DNA of 64,000 nt from Phycisphaerales bacterium (GTDB taxonomy: Bacteria; Planctomycetota; Phycisphaerae; Phycisphaerales; UBA1924). Below the pieces are notes generated by a model. The model was given only the letters and a program-made list of their open reading frames with translations. It did no database searches and had not been told where the DNA came from. Shown one piece after another: positions 16,110 to 25,672 of the stretch (positions are counted from its first letter, which is position 1; each line of letters begins with the position of its first letter). Made by a program: the position numbers and the translations under genes. The stretch is taken from assembly GCA_017642965.1 (NCBI GenBank), contig JAEPOJ010000002.1:123122-187121 (forward strand), read 5' to 3'.

Positions 16110-19100
16110 TCACGCCTTCGCGTACTGCTTCCGGCGTGGGTCTTCCTTATTCAACTCCACGCTCACGCCCCCCGCCAGGCGAACCGAGTCCTCACCAAGC
16201 GTTTCGTTGAGCTGCTTCACGAGCTCCGGCCGCAGGGTCACCTTGCCGACGCCCTTGGCCTCGACGAGCACCCACGACTCCGGCGTCTCGACGATCACCT
16301 CGACCGGGCGGGGCGACTTTCCAAGCGACAGGTCGCTGGCATCGATCGGTGCCTGGAGGATCGATTTCGCAGAATCCAGGCGGGTCGAGGCCGTCCCGTT
16401 GAGCTTGCTCGGGCGGACCATGACCTGCACCGTGCCCTGTTCGAGCGGGTGCCCATCGATCGGGACCAGCCGGTCGACGATGATCTGTGCATCGCCGCGT
16501 GAGTGGTCCAGGCGTCCCATGAAAAACTTGGGCATGTCGTCTTCAAGCAGGTGCCCGAACTGCTGGAACACGTTGGCGAACATGACCGCGTCGGCCGTGC
16601 CCGTCGAGTCCTCGATGGTCAGGATGCCCATCTTCTGCCCGGCGCTGCGCCCGTTGCGGACGATGATCGTCCGGCAGCTCTGCACCATGGCCGCCACGAT
16701 GACCCGCTTGTCCTGCGCGAGTCCCTTGAGATCGCCCACGCGGTTGTGTGTGAACGCGCGGACCCAGTGGTTCCACTCCTCCATCGGGTGGCTCGACACG
16801 TAGAACCCGAGGGTCTCCTTCTCCTGCTTGAGCGTCTCCGCCTCGGCCCACGGCTCCACATTCGCGAGCACGATCTCGGGCTGGGCGGCCTGCGTGGGCT
16901 CGTCGTCGCCGAATCCAAAGAGCGCCCCCTGACCCGCCGCCCGGTCCGCGGCCACACTCTGGCCCGCGCTCACCGCCTGGTCGATAGTCGCGACCATCGC
17001 CGCTCGGTTGTCCCGCCCGTGGATATGGTCGAACGCGCCCGCCTTCACCAGCGCTTCGATCGTGGCCTTGTTGACGCAGTTGCTCGGCACACGCTCGCAG
17101 AAATCGAACATGCTCGAGTAAGTCTTGCGTGTCGGGTTGTCCGCGTCCGGGCCGATGTCGCGCTCGTTGACGATCGCCTCGATCGCCTTGGCACCCGCGC
17201 CCTTGATCGCCTTGAGCCCGAACATGATCTGCCCGGTATCGGGGCGGTGCTCCTCGTGCTCCTCGTAGACCACGCCGAAGTCCGGAAAGGATTTATTTAC
17301 GTCCGGCGCCAGAACGTCCACACCAGCGCGGAGCACGTCCCCGCTCTTGGGATCGATGATCTTGAGGCGCTTGCAGTCCTCGAGGTACGGGATCCAGTCG
17401 CTCACCTTCTGTGCCTGGCTCTCGAAGCTCAGGAAGGCCGCCATGTACTGGCTGGGGAAGTAGGTCTTGAGGTACGCCGTCTGATACGCGACGATCGCGT
17501 AGCCCGTTGAGTGCGATTTGTTGAAGCCGTAGCCAGCGAACTTGAGGATCAGCTCGAACAGCTCTTCCGCCTTCTTCGCGTCAAGCCCTTGCTTGACCGC
17601 GCCCTCGACGAACTTGGGACGCTCGGCGTTGATAATCTTCTCTTTCTTCTTGCTGATCGCCTTAATCAGCGAGTACGCGCTACGCAGCGGGATCCCGCCC
17701 AGCTCGTGCACGATCTGCATGACCTGTTCCTGGTAGACCATGACGCCGTAGGTCTCGGCCGTGAACTTGTCGACGATCGGGTGCACCTCGGGCACCGACT
17801 CCTGACCGTGCTTGCGCCGGTTGTAGTCCGGGATCAGGTCCATCGGGCCCGGTCGGAAGAGCGCGTTGGCCGCGATCAGATCCTCAAGACGGTCGGGCTT
17901 CATCTCCGTCAGCAGGCGGCGCATGCCGCCGGATTCGAACTGGAACACGCCAGTCGTGTCGCCGCGCTGGAACATGCCGAAAACGTTCTGATCGGTGAAC
18001 TTCAGTCGCTCCAGATCGAGCGGGTGGTCCGCGCCCTTCTTCTTCTTTTTTCCGACGGCTTCCCAGATCTGCTCTTCCGTGAAGCACGCTCGGATGATCG
18101 TCTTGGCTCGCTCGATGACACTCAGGGTCCGCAGCCCCAGGAAGTCCATCTTCAGCAGACCCATCATCTCGCACGTCGGGCCGTCCCACTGCGTGATGAT
18201 CTCGTTCTCGCCGCCGCCCGACGCCTTGTACAAGGGCACCACCTCGTGCAGCGGGCGCGTCGCGACGATGACGCCGGCCGCGTGTACCGACGAGTGGCGG
18301 GCCTGCCCCTCGAACGTCCGACCGGTATCGATCACACGCTTCACGAGATTGTCACGCTCGTACCAGTCCTTGAGGTCCGGCTCCTGCTCCAGCGCCTTGT
18401 CGAGCGTCATCTTCAGCTCTTCGGGCACCAGCTTGGCCAGCTTGTCCGCGTCCGCCAGCGGCATCTCCAGCACACGGGCCACGTCGCGGATGGCCGCACG
18501 CGCCTTGAGCGTCCCGAAGGTGATGATCTGGGCCACATGCCCGTACTTCTCACGCACGTAGTTGATGACCTCGCCGCGCCCGTCCTGGCACAGATCGATA
18601 TCGATATCGGGGTATTCCGTCCGGTCCGGGTCGGTGAATCGCTCGAACAGCAAGCCATAGTGCACCGGGCACGCGTTGGAGAGGCCCAGCACGAACCCCG
18701 TCATCGTCCCCACGCCCGAACCACGAGCCAGCGACGGGATCCCGCGCTGACGCCCCCAGTTCACGAAGTCCCACACGATCAGGAAGTACGCCGAGATCAG
18801 CTTGTCAGCGAGGATCTTGAGCTCGCGGTTGAGGCGCGCCCACTTATCGAACGCGTCCGGGTCGTCCGCCTTCTCGCGCTTTTTCTCCGTCCCGTCCGCG
18901 CCCTCGATATGCTCGTGGCGATGGTCCATGATGTCCGGCCCGTACCGCCAGACCATCCCCGCTTCGCACAGCAACCGCAGCGTCTTGTCACACTCCTCCT
19001 TGAGCGACGCCTGATCCAGGTCCGGGTCGTTCGCGGGGTCGAGCTCGAAGTTCGTACAGAAATCCTTGAACCACGCGGTCAGATCGCCCTCGTACTTCTT

Positions 19101-20084
19101 CGCGTTGTGCTTGGGAAGCTTGCTGACCGTTGGCGCCTTCACGATCACAACGGGCGCGTGGTTCTCGCCGATTGGCACCTCGACATCGCACCGCTCCGCG
19201 ATCGCGACGGTGTTGGCCATCGCTTCGCGCCCCGCGTCGCCCATCTCCTCGTTGTTGTACTCGTCCGAGTGGAAGATCTCTTCCATCTCCTCGGGCGACT
19301 TGACGTACAGCTCGGTCGGATAATGCATCCGGTCCGGGTCGTTCTTCACCTTGCCCGTCGAGATACAGATCAGGGTATCGTGCGCGTCGTAGTCTTCTTC
19401 CAGCAGGAAGTGCGAATCGTTGTCGCAGACAAGCGGCAGGTTCTGCTCGCGGGCGAGCTTAATCACGTGCGGGTTGATCGAGTTCTGAAGCCCGATGTGG
19501 TGCTGGATCTCGAGATAGAACCCCGGGCCCTTTTCCGATCCCTTGAACGTCTCGCGATGCCAATCGCATACCTTGACCGCGTTGTCCCAGTGCACCTGAT
19601 CGCGCGTCTGCTCGTACTTCACCATGTGGTGCGCGATCTCGGACCCGAGGTGACCGTTGATGACAATGATCCCCTCGGAGTGCTTCTCCAGGATCTCGCG
19701 GTCCATGCGGGGCTTGAAGTAGAACCCGCTCAGGTACGCCTCGGAGCACAGGTAGAGCAGGTTCTCCCACCCCTTGAGCGTCTCGGCCAGCATCACCAGG
19801 TGGAAGCCGCCGTCCGCGACGCCCGTGTAGGTGCGGTCGCGCCGATCGCCGGGCGCAACATACGCCTCGACACCGAGGATGGGCTTGATCCCCGCTTTGC
19901 GGGCGGTGTTGTAGAACTCGACCGCCGCGTGCATGTTGCCGTGGTCCGTGATGGCCACGGCATCCATCCCGAGCTCCTTGACCCGTGCGACGAGCTTGTC
20001 CACCCGATTCCCGCCGTCGAGCAGCGAGTATTCGGAGTGCAAGTGCAAATGAACAAACGAGTTGCGCTTATCGGAGTCGGTCAC
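16110..20084 (-). CDS. dnaE: DNA polymerase III alpha subunit
   Basis: 1324 residues, the replicative polymerase. It begins with the PHP domain (FVHLHLHSEYSLLDGG, TDHGNMHAAVEFY), has the palm acidic motif PDIDIDLCQDGRGEVINY, the GVMVYQEQVMQI and YGFNKSHSTGYAIVAYQTA segments, a helix-hairpin-helix region and a C-terminal OB fold. The chosen GTG gives VTDSDKRNSFVHLH and follows AAGGT at 8 nt; a second GTG 45 nt upstream is possible. It is about 150 residues longer than E. coli DnaE, with an acidic or lysine-rich insertion near residues 390-420. It is monocistronic and divergent from the small membrane protein genes. Confidence 0.97.
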   Translation of the reverse strand: MTDSDKRNSFVHLHLHSEYSLLDGGNRVDKLVARVKELGMDAVAITDHGNMHAAVEFYNTARKAGIKPILGVEAYVAPGDRRDRTYTGVADGGFHLVMLAETLKGWENLLYLCSEAYLSGFYFKPRMDREILEKHSEGIIVINGHLGSEIAHHMVKYEQTRDQVHWDNAVKVCDWHRETFKGSEKGPGFYLEIQHHIGLQNSINPHVIKLAREQNLPLVCDNDSHFLLEEDYDAHDTLICISTGKVKNDPDRMHYPTELYVKSPEEMEEIFHSDEYNNEEMGDAGREAMANTVAIAERCDVEVPIGENHAPVVIVKAPTVSKLPKHNAKKYEGDLTAWFKDFCTNFELDPANDPDLDQASLKEECDKTLRLLCEAGMVWRYGPDIMDHRHEHIEGADGTEKKREKADDPDAFDKWARLNRELKILADKLISAYFLIVWDFVNWGRQRGIPSLARGSGVGTMTGFVLGLSNACPVHYGLLFERFTDPDRTEYPDIDIDLCQDGRGEVINYVREKYGHVAQIITFGTLKARAAIRDVARVLEMPLADADKLAKLVPEELKMTLDKALEQEPDLKDWYERDNLVKRVIDTGRTFEGQARHSSVHAAGVIVATRPLHEVVPLYKASGGGENEIITQWDGPTCEMMGLLKMDFLGLRTLSVIERAKTIIRACFTEEQIWEAVGKKKKKGADHPLDLERLKFTDQNVFGMFQRGDTTGVFQFESGGMRRLLTEMKPDRLEDLIAANALFRPGPMDLIPDYNRRKHGQESVPEVHPIVDKFTAETYGVMVYQEQVMQIVHELGGIPLRSAYSLIKAISKKKEKIINAERPKFVEGAVKQGLDAKKAEELFELILKFAGYGFNKSHSTGYAIVAYQTAYLKTYFPSQYMAAFLSFESQAQKVSDWIPYLEDCKRLKIIDPKSGDVLRAGVDVLAPDVNKSFPDFGVVYEEHEEHRPDTGQIMFGLKAIKGAGAKAIEAIVNERDIGPDADNPTRKTYSSMFDFCERVPSNCVNKATIEALVKAGAFDHIHGRDNRAAMVATIDQAVSAGQSVAADRAAGQGALFGFGDDEPTQAAQPEIVLANVEPWAEAETLKQEKETLGFYVSSHPMEEWNHWVRAFTHNRVGDLKGLAQDKRVIVAAMVQSCRTIIVRNGRSAGQKMGILTIEDSTGTADAVMFANVFQQFGHLLEDDMPKFFMGRLDHSRGDAQIIVDRLVPIDGHPLEQGTVQVMVRPSKLNGTASTRLDSAKSILQAPIDASDLSLGKSPRPVEVIVETPESWVLVEAKGVGKVTLRPELVKQLNETLGEDSVRLAGGVSVELNKEDPRRKQYAKA

Positions 20085-20226
20085 GGCACACCTTGGGAAA
20101 TCGGGATCATGATGCGTTGAATGCAGCACTGATCCTACCCCGGATCCGCCCCGCTGTGGGACCTTCCGTCCACGAAATGCTCGTGAACCGAATCCCTATC
20201 ATCCGAGTAGATACGGATAGGAACCC

Positions 20227-20496
20227 ATGAACGATGCCCGTCCACAATTCAGCTCCGCCCGCACAGTCTCGCTGCAGGGGCCGGGGATCCTGGCCCAGAT
20301 CATCGCGATCCTGATCTTCCTCGCGATCGTGGCCGTGCTGCTCTTGTTTGTCGTCCCCCTCGCGATCGTGCTCTTCGTCGTGGGGGTGATCGCCTACATC
20401 GTCTTCCGAATCAAACGCGCCTTCCGCCGCGCCCACGAACCCAACGGCCCGCTCGACGGCCGCCGCAACGTGCGTGTGGTGCAAAGGGATGAGTGA
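20227..20496 (+). CDS. Small membrane protein of unknown function
   Basis: 89 residues. A polar start of about 20 is followed by a long hydrophobic stretch (about 22-60) that can make two membrane helices, then a basic segment (RIKRAFRRAHEP) expected in the cytoplasm. AGGAA precedes the ATG. The end overlaps the start of the next gene by 8 nt, so it heads the run of small zinc-ribbon membrane genes but has no zinc ribbon itself. Confidence 0.7.
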   Translation: MNDARPQFSSARTVSLQGPGILAQIIAILIFLAIVAVLLLFVVPLAIVLFVVGVIAYIVFRIKRAFRRAHEPNGPLDGRRNVRVVQRDE

Positions 20497-20908
20497 CACA
20501 CACCCCCGGTTCCGATGCATTGGGTGCGGGTACGACCTTGCATCACTCCGCGCCGATTGTACCTCGATGCTCACTTGCCCTGAGTGCGCTTACGAAATCG
20601 ACCCGTACAGCCAGGTCGCGAAGCGCGTCGAATACCGATCCAAGCACCAACTGATCCTGCTATTCCTCTGGTTCTGGGTGCAAGCCTACCTGCTCGGGCT
20701 CTTCACCGGGTTCATGCTGCTTCTCTCGTTCGTCTTCTATATCTTCGTCATGCCCGCATCGATCCCGATCTGCATCATGACCGATCGTGCTCTGGGAAAG
20801 ACCACCAAGCAGCAACGCCGAGTTGTCGCGTACATTCTCGTTCTGGCATGGGTGCTCGGCATCCTCCTCGGCATTGCCAGCGTCATCGGAGCAACACACC
20901 TGTTCTAA
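20489..20908 (+). CDS. Membrane protein with N-terminal zinc ribbon
   Basis: 139 residues from the ATG before SDTHPRF. A zinc ribbon comes first (FRCIGCGYDLASL, then LTCPECAYEID), followed by two or three membrane segments (about 50-90 and 110-138). The CxxCGYDL...CPEC pattern recurs in eight other genes of this window, and the neighbours at 20913, 21380 and 21683 share the same order. It overlaps the preceding gene by 8 nt. Function unknown. Confidence 0.75.
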   Translation: MSDTHPRFRCIGCGYDLASLRADCTSMLTCPECAYEIDPYSQVAKRVEYRSKHQLILLFLWFWVQAYLLGLFTGFMLLLSFVFYIFVMPASIPICIMTDRALGKTTKQQRRVVAYILVLAWVLGILLGIASVIGATHLF

Positions 20909-20912
20909 CCAC

Positions 20913-21383
20913 ATGCACGACGACCCCCTCAACCGGCTCCCCCTCACCAACGCCGTCTGCATGCACTGCGGCTACGACATCTCCGGCACCATCCCAGACG
21001 AGGACGCCAAGGTGACCTGCCCCGAGTGCGGCATCGAGCTGGTCCGCTCGGACCGCGCACTGAAGACCCGGCGCGACGTACACATGCTGCTCGTGAAGCT
21101 GCTCGTGCTCCCGTTCGCGATCTGGGCCTTCCTCACCACGCTCGCCGCACTCCCACCCTTCCAGGACTCGCTGGTCCACGGCTTCGCGGTGGTCATCTTC
21201 ATCCTCGGCTATCCGCTCACGCTGCTGGTCCTCTTCGTCTACTCCTGGACCAGCCTCCACTACGACCTTGAGCCGTACCCCCGCCCGTACCACCGCGGCA
21301 TGATCCCGCTCTGGATCTGCGCCTACTCGATCGGAACCATCGCCATGTTCATCGGCGCGATCGTCCTGATGGAGGCGATGTGA
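20913..21383 (+). CDS. Membrane protein with N-terminal zinc ribbon
   Basis: 156 residues. The zinc ribbon is AVCMHCGYDISGTI plus VTCPECGIEL, then three membrane segments, the last ending GAIVLMEAM. The start lies 4 nt after the previous stop without a strong ribosome site, so it is probably translated by coupling. The last codons overlap the GTG of the next gene as GTGA. It is a divergent paralogue of its neighbours; no enzyme motif is seen. Confidence 0.75.
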   Translation: MHDDPLNRLPLTNAVCMHCGYDISGTIPDEDAKVTCPECGIELVRSDRALKTRRDVHMLLVKLLVLPFAIWAFLTTLAALPPFQDSLVHGFAVVIFILGYPLTLLVLFVYSWTSLHYDLEPYPRPYHRGMIPLWICAYSIGTIAMFIGAIVLMEAM

Positions 21384-21658
21384 AGGCGTCCGAGCTCGCA
21401 CATCCAGCCTGCCCGACTTGCCACTACGACCTTGCCGGCATCATCCGCAAGGATGGTACGGCAACATGCCCCGAATGCGTCTACGTAGGGCTCGCAACGA
21501 CACGAGCCGCACAGAGGATGAAGAAGCGAGAGCACGTCAACCATGAGATCGGCATGCTTCTCAAGACACCGATCTTCCTGCTCATACCGATCGCCATGTT
21601 CGTGTTTGCGGCGCTGGTAAGCTGCGTCGCCATCATGCTCTTCTTCGTCGCACCCTGA
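21380..21658 (+). CDS. Short membrane protein with zinc ribbon
   Basis: 92 residues from a GTG that overlaps the previous stop (GTGA). The zinc ribbon is PACPTCHYDLAGII plus ATCPECVYV, then a basic linker (AAQRMKKREH) and one or two membrane helices near the C-terminus. The glycine after the second cysteine of the usual CGYD is His here. It is the shortest member of the run. Confidence 0.7.
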   Translation: MKASELAHPACPTCHYDLAGIIRKDGTATCPECVYVGLATTRAAQRMKKREHVNHEIGMLLKTPIFLLIPIAMFVFAALVSCVAIMLFFVAP

Positions 21659-21682
21659 CTCACACCACCATGTCGAGTAACG

Positions 21683-22114
21683 ATGCATAAACACAGCAGA
21701 AATCCAACCTGCCCCACCTGCGGCTACGACCTCACCGGCATCATCCGCGAGGACGGTATCTCGACATGCCCGGAGTGCGGCAGCGTCGCTGATTCACTCC
21801 GATACTCACTGCCACTCAATCGCTGGCCGACGATCTACAGGCTGGTCATCGGACACATCGTGTTGATGGTTTTGATGAGCAGCATCTGCTTCGTGCCGCT
21901 GGGCGGAGGCGGCCTCTTGATCTGGTTCGTGCTGCAGTTGTTCATCCTGCCTTGCGGTGTCGTACTGACAGAACGCAAACTCAGACAATCGAACCCGCCG
22001 AGAAGTTGCACGCCAAGCCTCCCGGTACTGAGCTTCATCGTTGCGTGCTATACGATCACGTTGTTGATCTTGGGATTCATTGTGGCGAGCGTCATCGCAT
22101 ACTCGACCATGTGA
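21683..22114 (+). CDS. Membrane protein with N-terminal zinc ribbon
   Basis: 143 residues. PTCPTCGYDLTGIIREDG and STCPECGSV form the ribbon, almost the same as in the preceding gene (CPTC-YDLAGIIRKDG), so these two are the closest pair. Three membrane segments follow. A 24-nt gap separates it from the previous gene. Its stop abuts the stop of the convergent aminotransferase gene with no bases between. Confidence 0.75.
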   Translation: MHKHSRNPTCPTCGYDLTGIIREDGISTCPECGSVADSLRYSLPLNRWPTIYRLVIGHIVLMVLMSSICFVPLGGGGLLIWFVLQLFILPCGVVLTERKLRQSNPPRSCTPSLPVLSFIVACYTITLLILGFIVASVIAYSTM

Positions 22115-23029
22115 TCATCCCACCACCGCCTCGCGCACCCGCTTCGTCACCTCACCCACCGCCCCGCTCCCGATCGTCTCCGCCTCCACCCGGACCACCG
22201 GCAGCACGCCCCAGCTCGAGTTTGTCAGGAACACCTCGTCCGCGTCCAGCAGGTCGTCGATGGTCATCATCCGCTTGGTCGTCTTGATCCCCATCGCGCC
22301 CGCCTTCTCGACGACACGCAATCGCGTCACGCCCGGCAGCACGGGCGAGGGGATCTGCCCCTCGCGGGTCTCGGGCGTGGCGTGCTCGTCCTCCTCGCCC
22401 TGCGCGATCGGGGTGATCAGGTGCCCGCCGTCGACCACGAACAGGTTCGACACGCACCCGCCGCACAGGTGGTTGCTCACCTGAAACACGATCGATTCGC
22501 CCGCGCCCTTGGCGGCCGCGGCCTGCAGCTCGCGCAGGCGCCACCAGTAGTTGAGCGTCTTGTGCCCGGCCGTCGGGTCCAGCGGGTTGGCCCGGGCCTG
22601 CGCCAGGGTCGCCATCACCCCGTTCTCGAACATCTCGTCCGGGTAGGGCGTGACGGGGTTGGCCTGGATCAGGATCGTCGGCTGGTGCCCGCTGCGACCG
22701 GTCGTCTGGAGCATGTTCAGGTCGCCGCCGGTCAGCGTCAGGCGGACGCGGGCCGCGTCCATCCCGGACCGCTTGACCGTCTCGGCCACCGCATCGCCCA
22801 GCGGCCCGGTCTTGAGCTCGTCGCTGAGCCCAAGGGCAGCCGCGGAGGACTGGAGCCGGTCGAGGTGGGCGTCCATGTCCCGCACCACCACGCCATCGGG
22901 CGTGACATCCGCGACCATGGTCTCGAAAAGCCCCACGCCGTGCTGAAAACCGGCGTCGAAAGCGCTGACACGTGCGTCATCGCGATGCACGAACTCGCCG
23001 TTGAGAAAGACTGATTGGGTTTCGCTCAT
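22115..23029 (-). CDS. Class IV PLP aminotransferase (PabC/IlvE type)
   Basis: 304 residues. The fold-type IV signs are FDAGFQHGVGLFETM near the start, the PLP lysine in AGHKTLNYWWRL, the second cofactor segment (ESIVFQVSNHLCGGCVSNLF) and LLDADEVFLTNSSWGVLPV. It could be aminodeoxychorismate lyase (folate branch), a branched-chain or a D-amino-acid aminotransferase; sequence alone does not settle this. A pabB/trpE homologue at 30710 would fit a PabC role, but it is 8 kb away. The next gene in the same direction starts upstream at 23722. Confidence 0.9.
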   Translation of the reverse strand: MSETQSVFLNGEFVHRDDARVSAFDAGFQHGVGLFETMVADVTPDGVVVRDMDAHLDRLQSSAAALGLSDELKTGPLGDAVAETVKRSGMDAARVRLTLTGGDLNMLQTTGRSGHQPTILIQANPVTPYPDEMFENGVMATLAQARANPLDPTAGHKTLNYWWRLRELQAAAAKGAGESIVFQVSNHLCGGCVSNLFVVDGGHLITPIAQGEEDEHATPETREGQIPSPVLPGVTRLRVVEKAGAMGIKTTKRMMTIDDLLDADEVFLTNSSWGVLPVVRVEAETIGSGAVGEVTKRVREAVVG

Positions 23030-23053
23030 AGGGGAGCGTATGCCCCGCCCTGA

Positions 23054-23722
23054 TCAACCGCCGTGGCGACGGCGCGAATCCACCATCGCAGGCCCCAGCA
23101 GGGCCACCACGTGCAGGATCAGCAGGATGGTGTTCTTGCCGTACGCGAAGTAGCGGGCGCCATCCGGAATGCCAGAGGCGATCCGGTAGTCGCTCAGGCA
23201 GCCGCAGCCGGACTTCTGGAGCACCGCCGGATCGACGAGGGTGAGGTAGTAGGTAAACACCCCCGTGAGGACCATCGACGCGATCAGCACCAGCTTGCCG
23301 AAGGGCTTGCGGAGCTCGCTGCCCATCACAAAGACCAGCAGCAACCCCATCACCAGCTCGCCCGGCCCCACCCACATCAGCAGCGGCTCGTACTGCTCGG
23401 GGATCACCTCATGCTGCTCGACGATGCCCATGAAGGCGGAGATGTCCTTCACCTTCAGGAAGCCCGGGATGACCCAGAGCAGCATGATGATGAAGACGCT
23501 GATGCGCGCGAAGATGTACCTGGGCTGCCTCACCTCGCCTGCCGCGGCTCGCGAATCCGCATCTCGGCGGCGCATGGCGTTATCCATGCCGCCCGAGAAC
23601 GAATCGTCCTCGCCGGCCCCATCACCGTGTCCGGCTGGGGGTATGGGGAGACCGCTCGCCGAATCGATCGGAGGGTCCGAAGCGCGGATCACGCGACAAG
23701 ATGGGAAAGAACTCGGGGTCAT
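23054..23722 (-). CDS. MauE/DoxX-like membrane protein
   Basis: 222 residues if the first ATG is used; the first 60 residues are polar and an internal ATG at 23587 is also possible. Four membrane helices follow (about 70-215), with GFLKVKDISAFMGIVEQHEV, then PGELVMGLLLVF and a CGC motif in the third loop (KSGCGCLSDYR). This pattern matches MauE/DoxX-type proteins, which are tied to disulfide or quinone chemistry at the membrane. It starts 17 nt after trpS and is probably cotranscribed with it. Confidence 0.72.
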   Translation of the reverse strand: MTPSSFPSCRVIRASDPPIDSASGLPIPPAGHGDGAGEDDSFSGGMDNAMRRRDADSRAAAGEVRQPRYIFARISVFIIMLLWVIPGFLKVKDISAFMGIVEQHEVIPEQYEPLLMWVGPGELVMGLLLVFVMGSELRKPFGKLVLIASMVLTGVFTYYLTLVDPAVLQKSGCGCLSDYRIASGIPDGARYFAYGKNTILLILHVVALLGPAMVDSRRRHGG

Positions 23723-23739
23723 GTGACCAGATTCTACAA

Positions 23740-24807
23740 TTACTCAAACAGCAGGGTTCGCTTCCCGAAGTCGAGTTTCATCGCCTGCTTGGCAAGATAA
23801 AGGGTTTCTTCCGCCGCGTTATTCGCCTGTCTGGTGTGCTCGCGGAGGATTTCCAGGACCTTCTTGTCCCCTTCCTCGCCCTCGTACGGCACGCGACGCT
23901 CCCTCATCGGTTCGAGCAGCCTGTCGATGTGTTCCGCGATCTCGACCTTGATGTGCCCATCGCCGATGTTATCGCCCTTGGCGTAGGCCTCCTCGAGCTC
24001 CTTGATCCGGTCATCGTCGGCGATGAACGCCCGCACGTACTCAAACAGCGCGTTGTTGATGTCGCCCGGCTCGTCCATGGTCTGGCGACCGGTGTACAGC
24101 CCGCCCATCTTCTTCTTGATCTTCTTGAACGTGTCCGTGAGGAAGATCGCGTTGTTGAGCGACTTGGACATCTTGAGCTTGCCGTCCGTCCCGACCAGGC
24201 GGGCCACGCGCCCGACCTTGCCCTCGGGGATCGGGAACAGCCCACCCTCCTTGACGTAGTCGTCGTCCTCGGTGTGCGGGTCCACGCCGCAGTAGAGCTG
24301 GTTGAACCTTCGCGCCACCTCGCGGCAGGGTTCGATATGGGCGAGCTGATCCTCACCCACGGGCACCAGCTCCGGGCGGAAGATCAGGATGTCCGCGCAC
24401 TGACCGACCGAGTACATCGGGAAGCCGAACGAGTAGGAATCACCCAGCCCCTTGTCCTCCAGCTCGGTCTTGAGCGTCGGGTTCCGCATGACCCGGTTGA
24501 AGGGGAGCAGCATGGCCAGGTACCAGGTCAGCTCGGCGATGCCGGGGATCTCGGTCTGCAGCACGAAGGTGGATCGCTCCGGGTCCATGCCGCACGCGAT
24601 CCAGTCCTTCACGATGTCCAGTGTCGATCGCCGGATCTCGTCGGGCTTGTCGGCCCGGGTGGTGAACGCGTGCATGTTGGCGATCAGGAAGAAGCACTCG
24701 TACTCGTCCTGCAGCTTGACGCGGTTCTCCAGAGAACCCACCCAGTGCCCCAAATGGAGCTGGCCGGTAGGAGTATCGCCGGTGAGGATGCGTGGTTTGG
24801 TACTCAT
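23740..24807 (-). CDS. trpS: Tryptophanyl-tRNA synthetase
   Basis: 355 residues. Class I synthetase: the HIGH-type site TPTGQLHLGHWVGSL, the tryptophan pocket region (AELTWYLAMLLPFNRVMRNPT, VGEDQLAHIE) and KMSKSLNN. It charges tRNA-Trp. The chosen ATG gives MSTKPRILTGDTPTG as in family members; a further upstream start would add 19 unrelated residues. No ribosome site is obvious. The MauE/DoxX-like gene follows 17 nt downstream. Confidence 0.97.
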   Translation of the reverse strand: MSTKPRILTGDTPTGQLHLGHWVGSLENRVKLQDEYECFFLIANMHAFTTRADKPDEIRRSTLDIVKDWIACGMDPERSTFVLQTEIPGIAELTWYLAMLLPFNRVMRNPTLKTELEDKGLGDSYSFGFPMYSVGQCADILIFRPELVPVGEDQLAHIEPCREVARRFNQLYCGVDPHTEDDDYVKEGGLFPIPEGKVGRVARLVGTDGKLKMSKSLNNAIFLTDTFKKIKKKMGGLYTGRQTMDEPGDINNALFEYVRAFIADDDRIKELEEAYAKGDNIGDGHIKVEIAEHIDRLLEPMRERRVPYEGEEGDKKVLEILREHTRQANNAAEETLYLAKQAMKLDFGKRTLLFE

Positions 24808-25003
24808 GATGCAAGGGCCTGTTGTGGGTGCTTCGATCGGGGGAGTCCAGATCGTAGCTCCCAACCTCTTTTCTGAGGATTTGTCGGCTGTTTTTGCGAT
24901 TTCCCCGCACAGAGATTCCGTTCGGGTCGCTTAGGATGGAGGAATCTCACCTGCGGGCGAGATGAGGATCTCCCAGGATCCGTTGCACTTTGAGAGGGAC
25001 ATC

Positions 25004-25672
25004 ATGCACAGAAGAGGTTTTATCGCGATCAGCGCCGCGTCAGCCGCGGCTTCGACCGTGTCGGGGATGCCGGGCCTGTCCAGGATCACTGGCACGCCGC
25101 GGATCGCCAAGCCCGAGCTGGTCGAGCTGCGAGCGAGTCAGGAACAGCCCGGCACGGCTCTCGTCGCGCGGGCGTTCCCGATCTCGATCGCGACCGACCC
25201 GATCAGCAACCCCCTGATCGAGCTGACGCCGCTCGCGTGCGCTCAAACGCGGATCGCCAAAGCCGCCGGCGTGGACATCGAGCTGCGTCACCCGGGGTGC
25301 GGGATCGATTCGATCCTGTACAGCGCCCACAACGATGGGCTCGGCACCTTCCCGTCCGGGATCTCATCCCCGATCGACACAGACGCCAGCGGGGGGCTCA
25401 CGCTCACCGTCACGCAACGCGTTGGTGGGAACCGGCAGCGTCACCATATCCGCATCAGCGCGGCGTGGGCCGGGTCATACCTGCTCGCGATCCCGACTGA
25501 GCCGGGCGCTCGCGCACCGATCTGGCGCACGAGCACGATCGAACTCGACAAGACACATACACCAGTTCAGGTCCGTTCACTCTTTGAATCGCGTGCACGA
25601 TCGTGCATGCTGATGGGTGTCCGGATCACGGAAAACAACACAGACAGAGAAGGAGCAACCCATGCCGGGTGA
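25004..25672 (+). CDS. Tat-exported protein of unknown function
   Basis: 222 residues. It begins MHRRGFIAISAASAAAS, a twin-arginine signal, suggesting export of a folded protein. The mature part is beta-rich (LVELRASQEQPG, SGGLTLTVTQRVGGN) with two cysteines and no enzyme motif seen. GAGAGGGACATC precedes the ATG. The last 11 nt overlap the start of the tail-collar gene, so the two are coupled and may act together. Confidence 0.7.
   Translation: MHRRGFIAISAASAAASTVSGMPGLSRITGTPRIAKPELVELRASQEQPGTALVARAFPISIATDPISNPLIELTPLACAQTRIAKAAGVDIELRHPGCGIDSILYSAHNDGLGTFPSGISSPIDTDASGGLTLTVTQRVGGNRQRHHIRISAAWAGSYLLAIPTEPGARAPIWRTSTIELDKTHTPVQVRSLFESRARSCMLMGVRITENNTDREGATHAG

Noticed and set aside
17511..20120. 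869-codon open frame on the plus strand opposite dnaE
   Set aside because: Shadow of GC-rich coding DNA; its product is rich in Arg, Val and His with no family motif, while the minus strand encodes complete DnaE.
20085..20129. Alternative upstream GTG start for dnaE at 20129
   Set aside because: It would add 15 residues not seen in the family before the FVHLHLHSEY motif; the GTG at 20084 has AAGGT at good spacing.
25594..25607. Perfect palindrome TGCACGATCGTGCA as an operator
   Set aside because: It lies inside the coding region of the Tat-exported gene, away from any start; likely chance in GC-rich DNA.
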